Positions 1 to 8,503 of a stretch of DNA of 64,000 bases are shown here, one piece after another. The notes under the pieces were generated by a model that worked only from the letters and a program-made list of their open reading frames with translations, did not search any database and was not told the DNA's origin. Position 1 is the first letter of the stretch, and each line of letters opens with the position of its first letter. This DNA comes from Cupriavidus basilensis (GTDB lineage: Bacteria; Pseudomonadota; Gammaproteobacteria; Burkholderiales; Burkholderiaceae). A program made the position numbers and the translations under genes. The DNA lies in contig NZ_BBQM01000010.1 of NCBI RefSeq assembly GCF_000876015.1, forward strand, positions 55,362-119,361. Reading direction: 5' to 3'.

Positions 1-567
1 GCGCTCGGCGTCGCGCGTGAACATCTCCACGTAGGCCAGCAGGTGGTGGCCGAAGGTGACCGGCTGCGCCACCTGCAGGTGGGTGAAGCCGGGCAGGATG
101 GTGTCGGCGTTCTTCTCGGCCAGGTCCAGCAGCGCGCCGCGCAGCGCGCCCAGCAGGCCGATGATGGCGTCGATCTCGCTGCGCAGCCACAGGCGGATGT
201 CGGTGGCGACCTGGTCGTTGCGCGAGCGGCCGGTGTGCAGGCGCTTGCCGGCGTCGCCGACCAGCGCGGTCAGGCGCGCCTCGATGTTGAGGTGGACGTC
301 TTCCAGGTCGAGCTTCCACTCGAAGCCGCCGGCCTCGATCTCGGCGCGGATCTGCGCCATGCCGCGCTCGATCTCGGCGCGGTCGGCCTCGGCGATGATT
401 CCCTGCTTGGCCAGCATGGCGGCGTGCGCGAGCGAGCCCTGGATGTCGAACAGCGCCAGGCGCTTGTCGAAGAACACCGAAGCGGTGTAGCGCTTCACCA
501 GGTCGGACATCGGTTCGGAGAAGCGGGCGGACCAGGCTTCGCCTTTCTTGGCAAGTTGGGAGGTCAT
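1..567 (-). CDS. argH: argininosuccinate lyase, N-terminal 189 residues (gene runs off the left edge)
   Basis: Reading the minus strand from the ATG at 567 gives an open frame to base 1 (189 codons, no stop). It begins [19 protein letters not shown] and contains [16 protein letters not shown] near residue 110. GRSRNDQ is a signature of argininosuccinate lyase, which cleaves argininosuccinate to arginine and fumarate in the last step of arginine synthesis in the cytoplasm. The full enzyme is usually about 460 residues and its SSxMPxKxN active-site loop lies beyond this window, so the catalytic serine is not visible. A TATAAT-bearing dyad 71 bases upstream is the likely promoter. The neighbour ppc is transcribed in the same direction toward argH, with about 350 bases between them. 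Identification is secure; completeness cannot be judged. Confidence 0.93.
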   Translation of the reverse strand, partial: MTSQLAKKGEAWSARFSEPMSDLVKRYTASVFFDKRLALFDIQGSLAHAAMLAKQGIIAEADRAEIERGMAQIRAEIEAGGFEWKLDLEDVHLNIEARLTALVGDAGKRLHTGRSRNDQVATDIRLWLRSEIDAIIGLLGALRGALLDLAEKNADTILPGFTHLQVAQPVTFGHHLLAYVEMFTRDAER

Positions 568-868
568 GGGCGGGTAAGGCTGGGTTGGCTCGCAGGCCGG
601 CGGCGGTACCGCGGCGCGAGCGGGAAAATCGGGGAAACAGCGATTATATCGCTGCCGCCGCCCTCCCAGCCCGGCTTGTGGCTGGCGCCGGCGGCAGGCC
701 GCGCGGACGCCGGCGGCACGCCGGGGCCGGCCGGGCGGGCGCGCCGCGGCGCCGATGGCCGGCGGCGGGTGATGCCGGCGGCACAGGGCCGGCGCGGGCC
801 GGCGCGCGCGAGCCTGCCGGGGCCCGAACGGAAACCCGGGCCGGGCGGACTGGCGCCGCCGCGGCCCC
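568..868. other. non-coding GC-rich spacer between argH and ppc
   Basis: Apart from the dyad at 638-654 I see no gene here. The stretch is dominated by G/C runs such as GCCGGCGG and open frames crossing it are compositional. It serves as the leader of argH and the trailer of ppc. Confidence 0.6.
638..654 (-). promoter_or_regulatory. probable argH promoter: TATAAT inside a 17-bp perfect dyad
   Basis: CAGCGAT-TAT-ATCGCTG is a perfect 7-bp inverted repeat with a 3-bp centre. On the minus strand its middle reads TATAAT (643-648), placed 76 bases before the argH start. No convincing -35 box lies 17 bases upstream of it; that DNA is G/C-rich. A dyad centred on the -10 box is the geometry expected of an operator, but the cognate regulator is unknown. 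Confidence 0.5.
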
Positions 869-922
869 GGCGGGGTCGGCGGGGTCGGCGGAATCGGCGG
901 AACCCGCGGAACCTGCGGGATC
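869..922. repeat. six tandem 9-bp units at the 3' end of ppc
   Basis: The units are GGCGGGGTC (twice), GGCGGAATC, GGCGGAACC, CGCGGAACC and TGCGGGATC, running directly up to and into the ppc stop codon (921-923). The units vary, so this is an old or decaying array. On the plus strand the unit length keeps frame. No function is evident. Confidence 0.75.
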
Positions 923-3900
923 AGCCGCTATTGCGCAGCCCCGCCGCCACCCCGTTGATGGTGAGGTGGATGCCGCGCCGCACGCGGATGTCGTCGCCGT
1001 CCTTGCCCGAGCGGTAGCGCTTGAGCAGCTCCACCTGCAAGTGGTTGAGCGGGTCGAGGTAGGCGAAGCGGTTCTTGATCGAGCGCGCCAGCAGCGGGTT
1101 GTCGGCCAGGCGCTCCTGGCGCCCGGTGATCAGCGCCAGCATGTCGCAGGTCAGGTGCCACTCGGCGCTGATGCGCGCGAACACGGTTTTGCGCAGCGCC
1201 GCGTCCTCGCACAGCGCGGCGTAGCGCGAGGCCACCGCGAGGTCGGTCTTGGCCAGCACCATGTCCATGTTGGACAGCAGCGTGGAGAAGAACGGCCACG
1301 ACTTGACCATGCGCCGCAGCGTGGCCTGCGCCGCCTTGCGCGCCTTGTCGTCGGGCGCCGCGTCCAGCACCGCCCGGACCGCGCTGCCGAAGCCGAACCA
1401 GCCCGGCAGCAGCAGCCGGCACTGGCCCCACGAGAAGCCCCACGGAATCGCGCGCAGGTCCTCGATGCGGCGGTGCTTCTTGTCCATCAGCTTGCGCGAG
1501 GCCGGGCGCGAGCCGAGGTTCAGGTCGGCGATCTCGGTGATCGGCGTGGTGGCGAAGAAATAGTCCTTGAAGCCCGGCGTGTCGTAGACCAGGTCGCGGT
1601 AGGACGCGAAGGCGCGGTCCGAGAGCTGCTGCATCATCGCCTCGAACGCGGCCAGCTCCTTCGGCGCGTTCTGCGTGGGCAGCAGCGACGCTTCCAGCGT
1701 GGCGGCGATCACCGTCTCCAGGTTGCGCCGGCCGATCTCGGCGTTGGCGAACTTGCTGTTGATGATCTCGCCCTGCTCGGTCAGGCGGATCTGCCCGTTG
1801 ACCGTGCCCGGCGGCTGCGACAGGATGGCCTGGTAGGTCGGGCCGCCGCCGCGGCCGACCGTGCCGCCGCGGCCGTGGAACAGGCGCAGCTTGACTTTGC
1901 GCTGCTCGAACAATTGCACCAGCGCCAGCTCGGCCTTGTACAGCTCCCAGTTCGAGGTCAGGAAGCCGCCGTCCTTGTTGGAGTCCGAATAGCCCAGCAT
2001 CACTTCCTGCTCGCCGCCGTGGTGGGCGATCACCGGGGCGAAGCCCGGCAGCTCCAGCAGCGACTGCATGATGCCGGCGGCGTTGCGCAAGTCCTCGATG
2101 GTCTCGAACAGCGGGATCACCATCAGCTCCATGCGGGCCGGGTCGGTCTTGCTGCCGAGCGTGCCGCGCAGCATGCCGGCTTCCTTCTGCAGCAGCATCA
2201 CCTCCACCAGGTCGGACAGCGTCTCGGTGTGCGAGATGATGTAGTTGCGCGCCACGCGCGCGCCGTAGCGGGCGCGCAGCTGGCGCGCGGTGTCCAGGAT
2301 GGCGAGTTCGCTGCGGGTCTGCTCGGAGTAGGTGTGCCACGGCAGCGTCAGCAGGCGCGGCTGGCGCAGCTCGGCCAGCAGTAGCTCCAGCTTGCGCGCC
2401 TCGGGCAGGCCGGCGTAGTCGGCCTCCACGCCGGCGGCGGCGAACAGCTCGGCGATCACGGCTTCGTGCACGTCGGAGACCTGGCGCATGTCGATCGACG
2501 CCAGGTGGAAGCCGAACACGGCGATGGCCTTGGCCAGCGCGTCGATGCGCGTGCGCGCCAGTGCCGCGCCGTGGTGGGCGCGCAGCGAGTCGGTCACCAC
2601 CTGCACGTCGGCGGCGAACGACTGCGCGTCGGCGTAGGGCGCGGCGTCGGCCACCGGGTGGCGCGGCGCGGCCTGGCCGTTGATGGCCAGGCAGGTGGCC
2701 GCCAGGCGCGCGTAGATGCCGATCAGCGCGCGGCGGTAGGGCTCGTCGGCGCGATGGTCGGAGTGGTCGGGCGAGATGTCGGCCAGCGCCAGCAGCTCGG
2801 GGCTGGCCTCCACCATCAGGCTGGACATCGACAACTCGGCGCCGAGCGCGTGCACCTCGTCCAGGTACCACTCCAGGATCAGCGACGACTGCTTGGTCGC
2901 GGCCTGCTCCAGCGTGGCCGCGGTGACGTTGGGGTTGCCGTCGCGGTCGCCGCCGATCCACGAGCCCATCTGGAAGAACGGCGCGAGCTGCGCCGGGCCG
3001 GCCGCGGCCGGCGCGCCCTTGTGGCGGCGCGAGGCCGGGAACACCGCGGCGATGTCCTCCTCCAGCTCGCTCATCAGCTGCGGGATGCCGCGCAGGAAGC
3101 AGGTGCGGTAGTAGGACAGCGCGTTCTCGATCTCGTCCACCACCATCAGGCGCGTGTTGCGCAGCATGCGGGTCTGCCACAGCGTGGTCACGCGCGCGCG
3201 CAGCAGCGCGGTGTTGTGCTCGCGCTCGCGCGCGGTCATGGGCAGGTCGCGCTCGGCCAGCAGGCGCGCGATTTCGCGCTCGGCGTCGAGGATGCTCTTG
3301 CGCTGCACCTCGGTCGGGTGGGCGGTGAGCACCGGCACGATCAGCGCTTCGTCGAAGAACTGGCGCAGGGTCTTGCCCGACACGCCGGCCGCGTCGATGG
3401 CCTGCAGCGCGCGCGCCAGGCTGCCCGGCTGCGCCGGCGAGCCGGCCAGCGCGTGCACGCGGCGGCGGCGGTTGTGGTGCTGGTCCTCGGCGATGTTGGC
3501 CAGGTGCGAGAAATAGCTGAACGCGCGCACCACCCAGTTGGTCTGGTCGCGCGACAGGCGCTTGAGCAGGCGGTCCAGCTCGGCGCCGGCGGCGCGGTCG
3601 TTCTCGCGGCGAAAGCGCACCGCCATCTGGCGGATGGTCTCGACCAGCTCGAAGGCGGCCTCGCCTTCCTGCTCGCGCACGCAGTCGCCCAGCAGGCGGC
3701 CCAGGAAGCGGATGTCCTCGCGCAGCGGCACGTCCTTGTCGCTGGCGCGGCGGGCCGGCGCCGGCGCGGCGGTGGCGTTCGCGGCACTGGCGGCCTTGGT
3801 GGGCTTGATGGGCCTGGTGGCCTTGACGGGCTTGGCGGCGTCGGCGGATCGCGGGAGCCGGGCCGGTCTGGCGCCGGCGGCGGGCGGGGCGGGGGGGCTT

Positions 3901-3998
3901 GCGGGAACCGTGGCCAGGGCCAGGGCGGCATCGGGGGCGTCGGCCCGGCTGGCGGCGGTCTGGCGCCGGCCGGCAGGGCGCGCGGCTTGCTGCGTCAT
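921..3998 (-). CDS. ppc: phosphoenolpyruvate carboxylase
   Basis: The 1025-residue protein carboxylates phosphoenolpyruvate to oxaloacetate, the anaplerotic feed of the TCA cycle. Visible motifs are [12 protein letters not shown] (catalytic histidine), [24 protein letters not shown] and GSRPASRK. The C-terminus AAGLRNSG resembles the family's allosteric tail AAGMRNTG. The ATG at 3998 is preceded by CAGGAGATTG and is better than the upstream in-frame start at 4079, which would overlap the divergent hemC. The first ~90 residues are an Ala/Pro/Lys-rich extension with [17 protein letters not shown], absent from classical enzymes of about 880 residues; the conserved domain starts near [12 protein letters not shown]. 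The gene diverges from hemC across about 70 bases. Confidence 0.97.
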   Translation of the reverse strand: MTQQAARPAGRRQTAASRADAPDAALALATVPASPPAPPAAGARPARLPRSADAAKPVKATRPIKPTKAASAANATAAPAPARRASDKDVPLREDIRFLGRLLGDCVREQEGEAAFELVETIRQMAVRFRRENDRAAGAELDRLLKRLSRDQTNWVVRAFSYFSHLANIAEDQHHNRRRRVHALAGSPAQPGSLARALQAIDAAGVSGKTLRQFFDEALIVPVLTAHPTEVQRKSILDAEREIARLLAERDLPMTAREREHNTALLRARVTTLWQTRMLRNTRLMVVDEIENALSYYRTCFLRGIPQLMSELEEDIAAVFPASRRHKGAPAAAGPAQLAPFFQMGSWIGGDRDGNPNVTAATLEQAATKQSSLILEWYLDEVHALGAELSMSSLMVEASPELLALADISPDHSDHRADEPYRRALIGIYARLAATCLAINGQAAPRHPVADAAPYADAQSFAADVQVVTDSLRAHHGAALARTRIDALAKAIAVFGFHLASIDMRQVSDVHEAVIAELFAAAGVEADYAGLPEARKLELLLAELRQPRLLTLPWHTYSEQTRSELAILDTARQLRARYGARVARNYIISHTETLSDLVEVMLLQKEAGMLRGTLGSKTDPARMELMVIPLFETIEDLRNAAGIMQSLLELPGFAPVIAHHGGEQEVMLGYSDSNKDGGFLTSNWELYKAELALVQLFEQRKVKLRLFHGRGGTVGRGGGPTYQAILSQPPGTVNGQIRLTEQGEIINSKFANAEIGRRNLETVIAATLEASLLPTQNAPKELAAFEAMMQQLSDRAFASYRDLVYDTPGFKDYFFATTPITEIADLNLGSRPASRKLMDKKHRRIEDLRAIPWGFSWGQCRLLLPGWFGFGSAVRAVLDAAPDDKARKAAQATLRRMVKSWPFFSTLLSNMDMVLAKTDLAVASRYAALCEDAALRKTVFARISAEWHLTCDMLALITGRQERLADNPLLARSIKNRFAYLDPLNHLQVELLKRYRSGKDGDDIRVRRGIHLTINGVAAGLRNSG

Positions 3999-4054
3999 GC
4001 AATCTCCTGTTGTCTCGTCTCTCTTATTCGTCGCCTGGAGCGGCTTGGGGTGCG

Positions 4055-4063
4055 TGCTAACAT
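4055..4063 (+). promoter_or_regulatory. possible extended -10 element for hemC
   Basis: TGCTAACAT is an extended -10 (TGn-TAACAT) ending seven bases before the hemC ATG. If used, the transcript would be almost leaderless. No clear -35 is seen, and no good Shine-Dalgarno precedes the ATG, which fits either a leaderless start or a misplaced start. Confidence 0.3.
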
Positions 4064-4069
4064 GCGCGG

Positions 4070-5071
4070 ATGCAAGCATCCGTTCCCCAGTCTTCCTCCG
4101 GCGCCGCGCCGCGCAAGCTTGTCATCGCCTCCCGCGAAAGCCGTCTGGCGATGTGGCAGGCCGAGCATGTGCGTGCTGCGTTGCAACAATACTATCCCGC
4201 GTGCGATGTGTCCATCCTGGGCATGACGACCCGCGGAGACCAGATTCTAGACCGCACGCTGTCGAAAGTCGGCGGCAAGGGGCTCTTCGTCAAGGAGCTG
4301 GAGATCGCGATGGCCGACGGCCGCGCCGATCTCGCCGTGCACTCGCTCAAGGATGTGCCGATGGAGCTACCCGCCGGGTTTGCGCTGGCCGCCATCATGG
4401 AGCGCGAGGACCCGCACGACGCGCTGGTGTCGGCGCGCTTCGGCTCGCTCGACGAGATGCCCGCCGGCACCGTGGTGGGCACCTCCAGCCTGCGCCGCGA
4501 GGCCGCGCTGCGCGCGCGCTACCCGCACCTGGAGATCCGCCCGCTGCGCGGCAACCTCGACACGCGCCTGGCCAAGCTCGACCGCGGCGACTACGCCGCC
4601 ATCATCCTGGCCGCCGCCGGGCTCAAGCGTCTCGGGCTGGCCGGCCGCATCCGCGCCGTGCTCGATCCGGTCAGCTCGCTGCCGGCCGCGGGCCAGGGCG
4701 CGCTGGGCATCGAGATTCCCGCCGGCCGCCCCGAGCTGGCCGCCTGGCTTGCCCCGCTCAACCACGCGCCCAGCGCGCTGGCCGTGACCGCCGAGCGCGC
4801 CGTGTCGCGCCTGCTGGGCGGCTCCTGCCAGGTGCCGCTGGCCGCCCACGCGCGCTGGGACGGCGCGCAGCTGCGCATCGACGCCTTCGTGGCGCTGCCC
4901 GACGGCAGCCGCAGCGTGCGCGCCAGCGCCGCGGCGCTGGTCGCGGGCGACGACGCGGTGGCCCGCGCCGAGGCGCTCGGCAGCGCCGTCGCCCGCGACC
5001 TGCTCGACCAGGGCGCCGCCGGCATCCTGGCCGCGCTGGCGGATCCGGCTTCGCCGCAAGCTCCCGCCTGA
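4070..5071 (+). CDS. hemC: hydroxymethylbilane synthase (porphobilinogen deaminase)
   Basis: The 333-residue enzyme joins four porphobilinogens into hydroxymethylbilane in heme synthesis, in the cytoplasm. The N-terminal [27 protein letters not shown] and VHSLKDVP motifs are typical. The cofactor-attachment loop [12 protein letters not shown] places the dipyrromethane cysteine at residue 253. It is slightly longer than E. coli HemC (about 313 residues) owing to a short polar N-terminus before PRKLVIAS. It is first in a run with hemDX (9-base gap) and hemY (3-base gap), so the three should be co-transcribed. Confidence 0.97.
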   Translation: MQASVPQSSSGAAPRKLVIASRESRLAMWQAEHVRAALQQYYPACDVSILGMTTRGDQILDRTLSKVGGKGLFVKELEIAMADGRADLAVHSLKDVPMELPAGFALAAIMEREDPHDALVSARFGSLDEMPAGTVVGTSSLRREAALRARYPHLEIRPLRGNLDTRLAKLDRGDYAAIILAAAGLKRLGLAGRIRAVLDPVSSLPAAGQGALGIEIPAGRPELAAWLAPLNHAPSALAVTAERAVSRLLGGSCQVPLAAHARWDGAQLRIDAFVALPDGSRSVRASAAALVAGDDAVARAEALGSAVARDLLDQGAAGILAALADPASPQAPA

Positions 5072-5080
5072 GGCCGGCCC

Positions 5081-7282
5081 ATGCCCCGCCCGACCGTCGT
5101 TGTGACACGACCCGCCGGGCAGTCCCGGCAACTGACCGAGGCGCTCTCGGCAGCCGGCCTGGACGTGCTCGGCTTTCCCCTGCTGGCGATCGGCCCCGCC
5201 GCCGACGAAGGCCCGCTGCGCGCCGCGCTGGCGCAACTGGCGGACTTCGCGCTGGTGGTCTTCGTCAGCCCCAATGCCGTGGCCTTCGCGCTCGACGCGC
5301 TGGCCCAGGTGCAGGACAAGCCCGCGCCGCGCTGGCCCGAGGCCGTGCCGCTCGCGGTGGTCGGCCCGGCCAGCGTGGCCGCGCTGGCCGAACGCGGCAT
5401 CGCCGCGCCCGCCTGCCGCGTGATCGCGCCGGCGGGCAGCCATGCGCATGAGGCGGACGGCGCCGGCCTGGCCGACAACGGCGACGGCGCCGACAACGAA
5501 AACGGCAATGGCAATGGCAACGACAGCAGCAACGGCAACGACGGCGGCGACACCCGCTTCGACTCCGAAGCCCTGTGGCAGCAGATCGACAGCCAGCTCG
5601 GCGCGGCGGCGCTGGCCGGGCGCCAGGTCCTGATCGTGCGCGGCAACGGCGGGCGCGACTGGCTGGCCGAGCGCCTGCGCGGCGCCGGCGCCGAGGTGCG
5701 CGCCGTCGAGGCCTACCGGCGCTCGGTGCCCGCGCCCGGCAGCATGCAGTGGCAGGCCGTGCGCGACGGGCTCAAGCCGGGCGCGCCGCCGCAGGCGTGG
5801 CTGCTGACCAGTTCCGAGGCCGTGCGCAATCTCGACGGCATGGCCCGCGAAGCGCTCAGCCCGCAGGAGCTGGCGGGCCTGCGCCAGGTGCAGTGCATCG
5901 CGCCGCATGCGAGAATCGCCGAGCAGGCCGCCGCGCTGGGCTTCGCGCACGTGCTGCGCGCCGCGCCGGGCGACGAAGGCCTGCTCGCCGCGTGCCGCCA
6001 GTGGGCCCAGGCCCACGCCGGCCCGCCCGCGCCGATGCCGGCGCCGGCATCGGCACCGTCCGCCGTGGCAACGGTGGCGCCGCCGCCGCCGGCCTTGCCG
6101 GACAACGCTTCCTCCGCCATATCGTCAACAACGCCAACGAAGGCCGATCGCGTGACGCAAGAACATACCGCTACCGCTCCTCCCGCCACCAGCCCGCCGC
6201 CCGCGGCGCCGCCCGCCCGCGGCGCGGCGCGCGTCAGTCCGTGGTGGCTGCTGCTGGTCCTGCTGATCCTCGCCATCGGCGGCGGCTTCTGGTGGCTGCA
6301 GAACCGCGTCGAGCACCTCACGCAGGAACTGGCGCGGCGCCAGCAGAGCAACGACGCGCTGGTGCAGGAAACGCGCGTGCTGTCGCGCAACGCGCAGGAC
6401 ACGGTCAAGGAGCTGCAGGCCAAGGTCGGCGCGCTCGACGGCCAGCTCGGCGAGGCGCGCGACAAGCAGTCCGCGCTCGAGCAGGTCTACCAGGACCTGA
6501 TGCGCAACCGCGACGACTGGGAAATCGCCGAGATCCAGCAACTGCTGACCAACGCCGGCCAGCAGCTCCAGCTGACCGGCAACGTGCAGGTGGCGCTGGC
6601 CGCGCTGCAAAGTGCCGACACCCGCCTGGCGCGCACCGACAAGCCGCAGTACAACCTGCTGCGCCGGGCCATCGCGCGCGATGTCGCGCGCATGAAGGCG
6701 GTGCCGGACACCGACCTGACCGGCGCCGCCATCAAGCTCGACGAAGCCATCAACCAGGTCGACACGCTGCCGCTGCTGTCGAGCGAGCGCATGCTCGAGC
6801 GCAGCGAGGCCGACGCGCGCAAGGCGGAGGCGACCACCAGGGCCGAGGCGAAGCCCGACAAGGGCAATACGAAGAACGTGGCGCGCAGCGCCGCCGCGCC
6901 GTCGGTGGGCAACGCCGTGGCCGGCTGGTTCGGCGGCCTGTGGGACAGCGTGCGCGACGAGCTGACGCAGGTCATCCGCATCCGCCGCGTGGACGACGCC
7001 CAGGCGCTGCTGCTGACCGGCGACCAGGGCTGGTTCCTGCGCGAGAACGTCAAGCTGCGCCTGCTCAACGCGCGGCTGGCGCTGCTGTCGCGCAACGAGC
7101 CGGTGTTCCGCAACGACCTCGCCGCCGCGCAGGCCATGATCGGCCGCTATTTCGACACCAAGTCGCGCCGCGTGCAGGCCGCGCTGACGCTGCTCAAGCA
7201 GGCCCAGGCCGGCGCGGTGTCGGTGCAGCTGCCGACGATGGCGGAAAGCCTCGGCGCGCTGCAGGCGCTCAAGAAGGAGTAG
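5081..7282 (+). CDS. hemDX: uroporphyrinogen-III synthase fused to HemX membrane protein
   Basis: One open frame of 733 residues carries two parts. Residues 1 to about 325 are the HEM4 domain (PTVVVTRPAGQSRQLTEAL at the start; WLLTSSEAVRNL later), which cyclises hydroxymethylbilane to uroporphyrinogen III. After a Pro/Ala-rich linker, a single membrane helix near residues 386-407 (WWLLLVLLILAIGGGFWWL) leads into a coiled-coil and helical HemX region. Such fusions are known in beta-proteobacteria. A GTG at about 6151 (V-T-Q-E-H) could be the ancestral separate HemX start. Unusual is an Asn/Gly/Asp stretch near residues 131-157 (NGNGNGND and similar) inserted in the HEM4 domain. No frameshift is needed to read through. 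Confidence 0.93.
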   Translation: MPRPTVVVTRPAGQSRQLTEALSAAGLDVLGFPLLAIGPAADEGPLRAALAQLADFALVVFVSPNAVAFALDALAQVQDKPAPRWPEAVPLAVVGPASVAALAERGIAAPACRVIAPAGSHAHEADGAGLADNGDGADNENGNGNGNDSSNGNDGGDTRFDSEALWQQIDSQLGAAALAGRQVLIVRGNGGRDWLAERLRGAGAEVRAVEAYRRSVPAPGSMQWQAVRDGLKPGAPPQAWLLTSSEAVRNLDGMAREALSPQELAGLRQVQCIAPHARIAEQAAALGFAHVLRAAPGDEGLLAACRQWAQAHAGPPAPMPAPASAPSAVATVAPPPPALPDNASSAISSTTPTKADRVTQEHTATAPPATSPPPAAPPARGAARVSPWWLLLVLLILAIGGGFWWLQNRVEHLTQELARRQQSNDALVQETRVLSRNAQDTVKELQAKVGALDGQLGEARDKQSALEQVYQDLMRNRDDWEIAEIQQLLTNAGQQLQLTGNVQVALAALQSADTRLARTDKPQYNLLRRAIARDVARMKAVPDTDLTGAAIKLDEAINQVDTLPLLSSERMLERSEADARKAEATTRAEAKPDKGNTKNVARSAAAPSVGNAVAGWFGGLWDSVRDELTQVIRIRRVDDAQALLLTGDQGWFLRENVKLRLLNARLALLSRNEPVFRNDLAAAQAMIGRYFDTKSRRVQAALTLLKQAQAGAVSVQLPTMAESLGALQALKKE

Positions 7283-7285
7283 CGC

Positions 7286-8476
7286 ATGCGGCTTCTGTTC
7301 TGGGTGGCGATCCTCTTTGGCGGCGCGGTCGGGCTGGCGCTGTTTACGCAATTCAACCAAAGCAACGTGGTGCTGTTCTACCCGCCGTACCGGGTCGAAC
7401 TCTCGCTCAACCTCGCGCTGGCCCTGCTGCTGCTGGCGTTCTTCGTGGTCTGGACCATCCTCACCACGGTGCGGCACCTGTCGGAGATGCCCGGGCGCGC
7501 CGCCGCCTACCGCGAGCGCAGCCGCATGAACCGCGCGCAGGCCGCGCTGCGCGAGTCGATCGAGAACCTGTTCGCCGGCCGCTTCGCGCGCGCCGAGCGC
7601 ACCGCGCGCGAAGCCCAGGCCTGGCCCGAGCAGGCCCAGACCGCGGCGCTGATCGGCGCGCGCGCCGCGCACCGCATGCAGGAAATGGAGCGGCGCGACG
7701 CCTGGATGGCGCAAGTCACCGACCCCGAGCGCGAGCAGGCGCGGCTGGTGTCGATGGCCGAGCTGCTGGTCGACGCGCGCGACGCCGAAGGCGCGCTCGA
7801 GACCATCGCGCAACTGCAGTCGCAGGGCGCGCGCCAGATCCACGTGCAGCGCATCGCGCTGCGCGCGCACCAGCACCTGAAGAACTGGTCCGAGGTGCTG
7901 CGCCTGGCGCGCTCGCTGGAAAAGCGCAACGCCATCCACCCGGTGCTGGCGCTGCGCCTCAAGCAACTGGCCTGCGAAGCGCTGCTCGAAGAGCGCCGCC
8001 ACGACGCCGAGGCGCTGCAGGACCTGTGGCGCTCGCTGTCGGCCGACGAGCGCCGCGCCGCGCGCATCGCCGAGCCCGCCGCGCGCTACTTCGCCGCGCT
8101 GGGCCGCCAGGACGAGGCGCGCAAGATCGTGGAAGACGCGCTCAAGGTGAACTGGGACAGCCGGCTGGTGCTGCGCTATGCCGAATGCGCCGAGCCGGGC
8201 CACGCGCTGCCGCAGATCCAGCAGGCCGAGAAATGGCTGGCGCAGCATCCGGTCGATGCCGACCTGTATTTCGCGCTGGGCATGCTGTGCCTGGGCGAGA
8301 AGCTGTGGGGCAAGGCCCAGTCGAGCTTCGAGCGCGCGCTGCGGTACGCCGACGACGAATCGCAGCGCCGGCTGCGCGTGCGCGCGCACCTGGCGCTGGG
8401 CCGGCTGTACGAAGAGACCGAGCGGCCCGAGGAAGCGCAGAAGCACTATCGCGAAAGCGCCATGCTGGCGGCGTAG
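7286..8476 (+). CDS. hemY: HemY, TPR-containing heme-biosynthesis membrane protein
   Basis: The 396-residue protein begins with two closely spaced membrane helices (LLFWVAILFGGAVGLALF and LALALLLLAFFVVWTIL) followed by a helical-repeat cytoplasmic or periplasmic part with TPR-like units. HemY of this proteobacterial type is encoded with hemC/hemD/hemX but its biochemical role is not settled; it is not the protoporphyrinogen oxidase also called HemY in Bacillus. The ATG at 7286 has AAGAAGGAG upstream, overlapping the end of hemDX. Length matches the family (about 390-400). Confidence 0.92.
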   Translation: MRLLFWVAILFGGAVGLALFTQFNQSNVVLFYPPYRVELSLNLALALLLLAFFVVWTILTTVRHLSEMPGRAAAYRERSRMNRAQAALRESIENLFAGRFARAERTAREAQAWPEQAQTAALIGARAAHRMQEMERRDAWMAQVTDPEREQARLVSMAELLVDARDAEGALETIAQLQSQGARQIHVQRIALRAHQHLKNWSEVLRLARSLEKRNAIHPVLALRLKQLACEALLEERRHDAEALQDLWRSLSADERRAARIAEPAARYFAALGRQDEARKIVEDALKVNWDSRLVLRYAECAEPGHALPQIQQAEKWLAQHPVDADLYFALGMLCLGEKLWGKAQSSFERALRYADDESQRRLRVRAHLALGRLYEETERPEEAQKHYRESAMLAA

Positions 8477-8503
8477 CGAGGTAGCGGCCGCCGCGCCGGG
8501 CGC

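Noticed and set aside
585..4226. Long open frames on the plus strand opposite ppc (599 and 586 residues)
   Set aside because: They are rich in Arg, Gln, Val and His with no family features and lie opposite a fully conserved gene; extreme GC third-position bias makes such antisense frames common.
6125..8446. 773-residue open frame on the minus strand opposite hemDX/hemY
   Set aside because: Low-complexity composition, no motif, and both opposite genes are clearly real.
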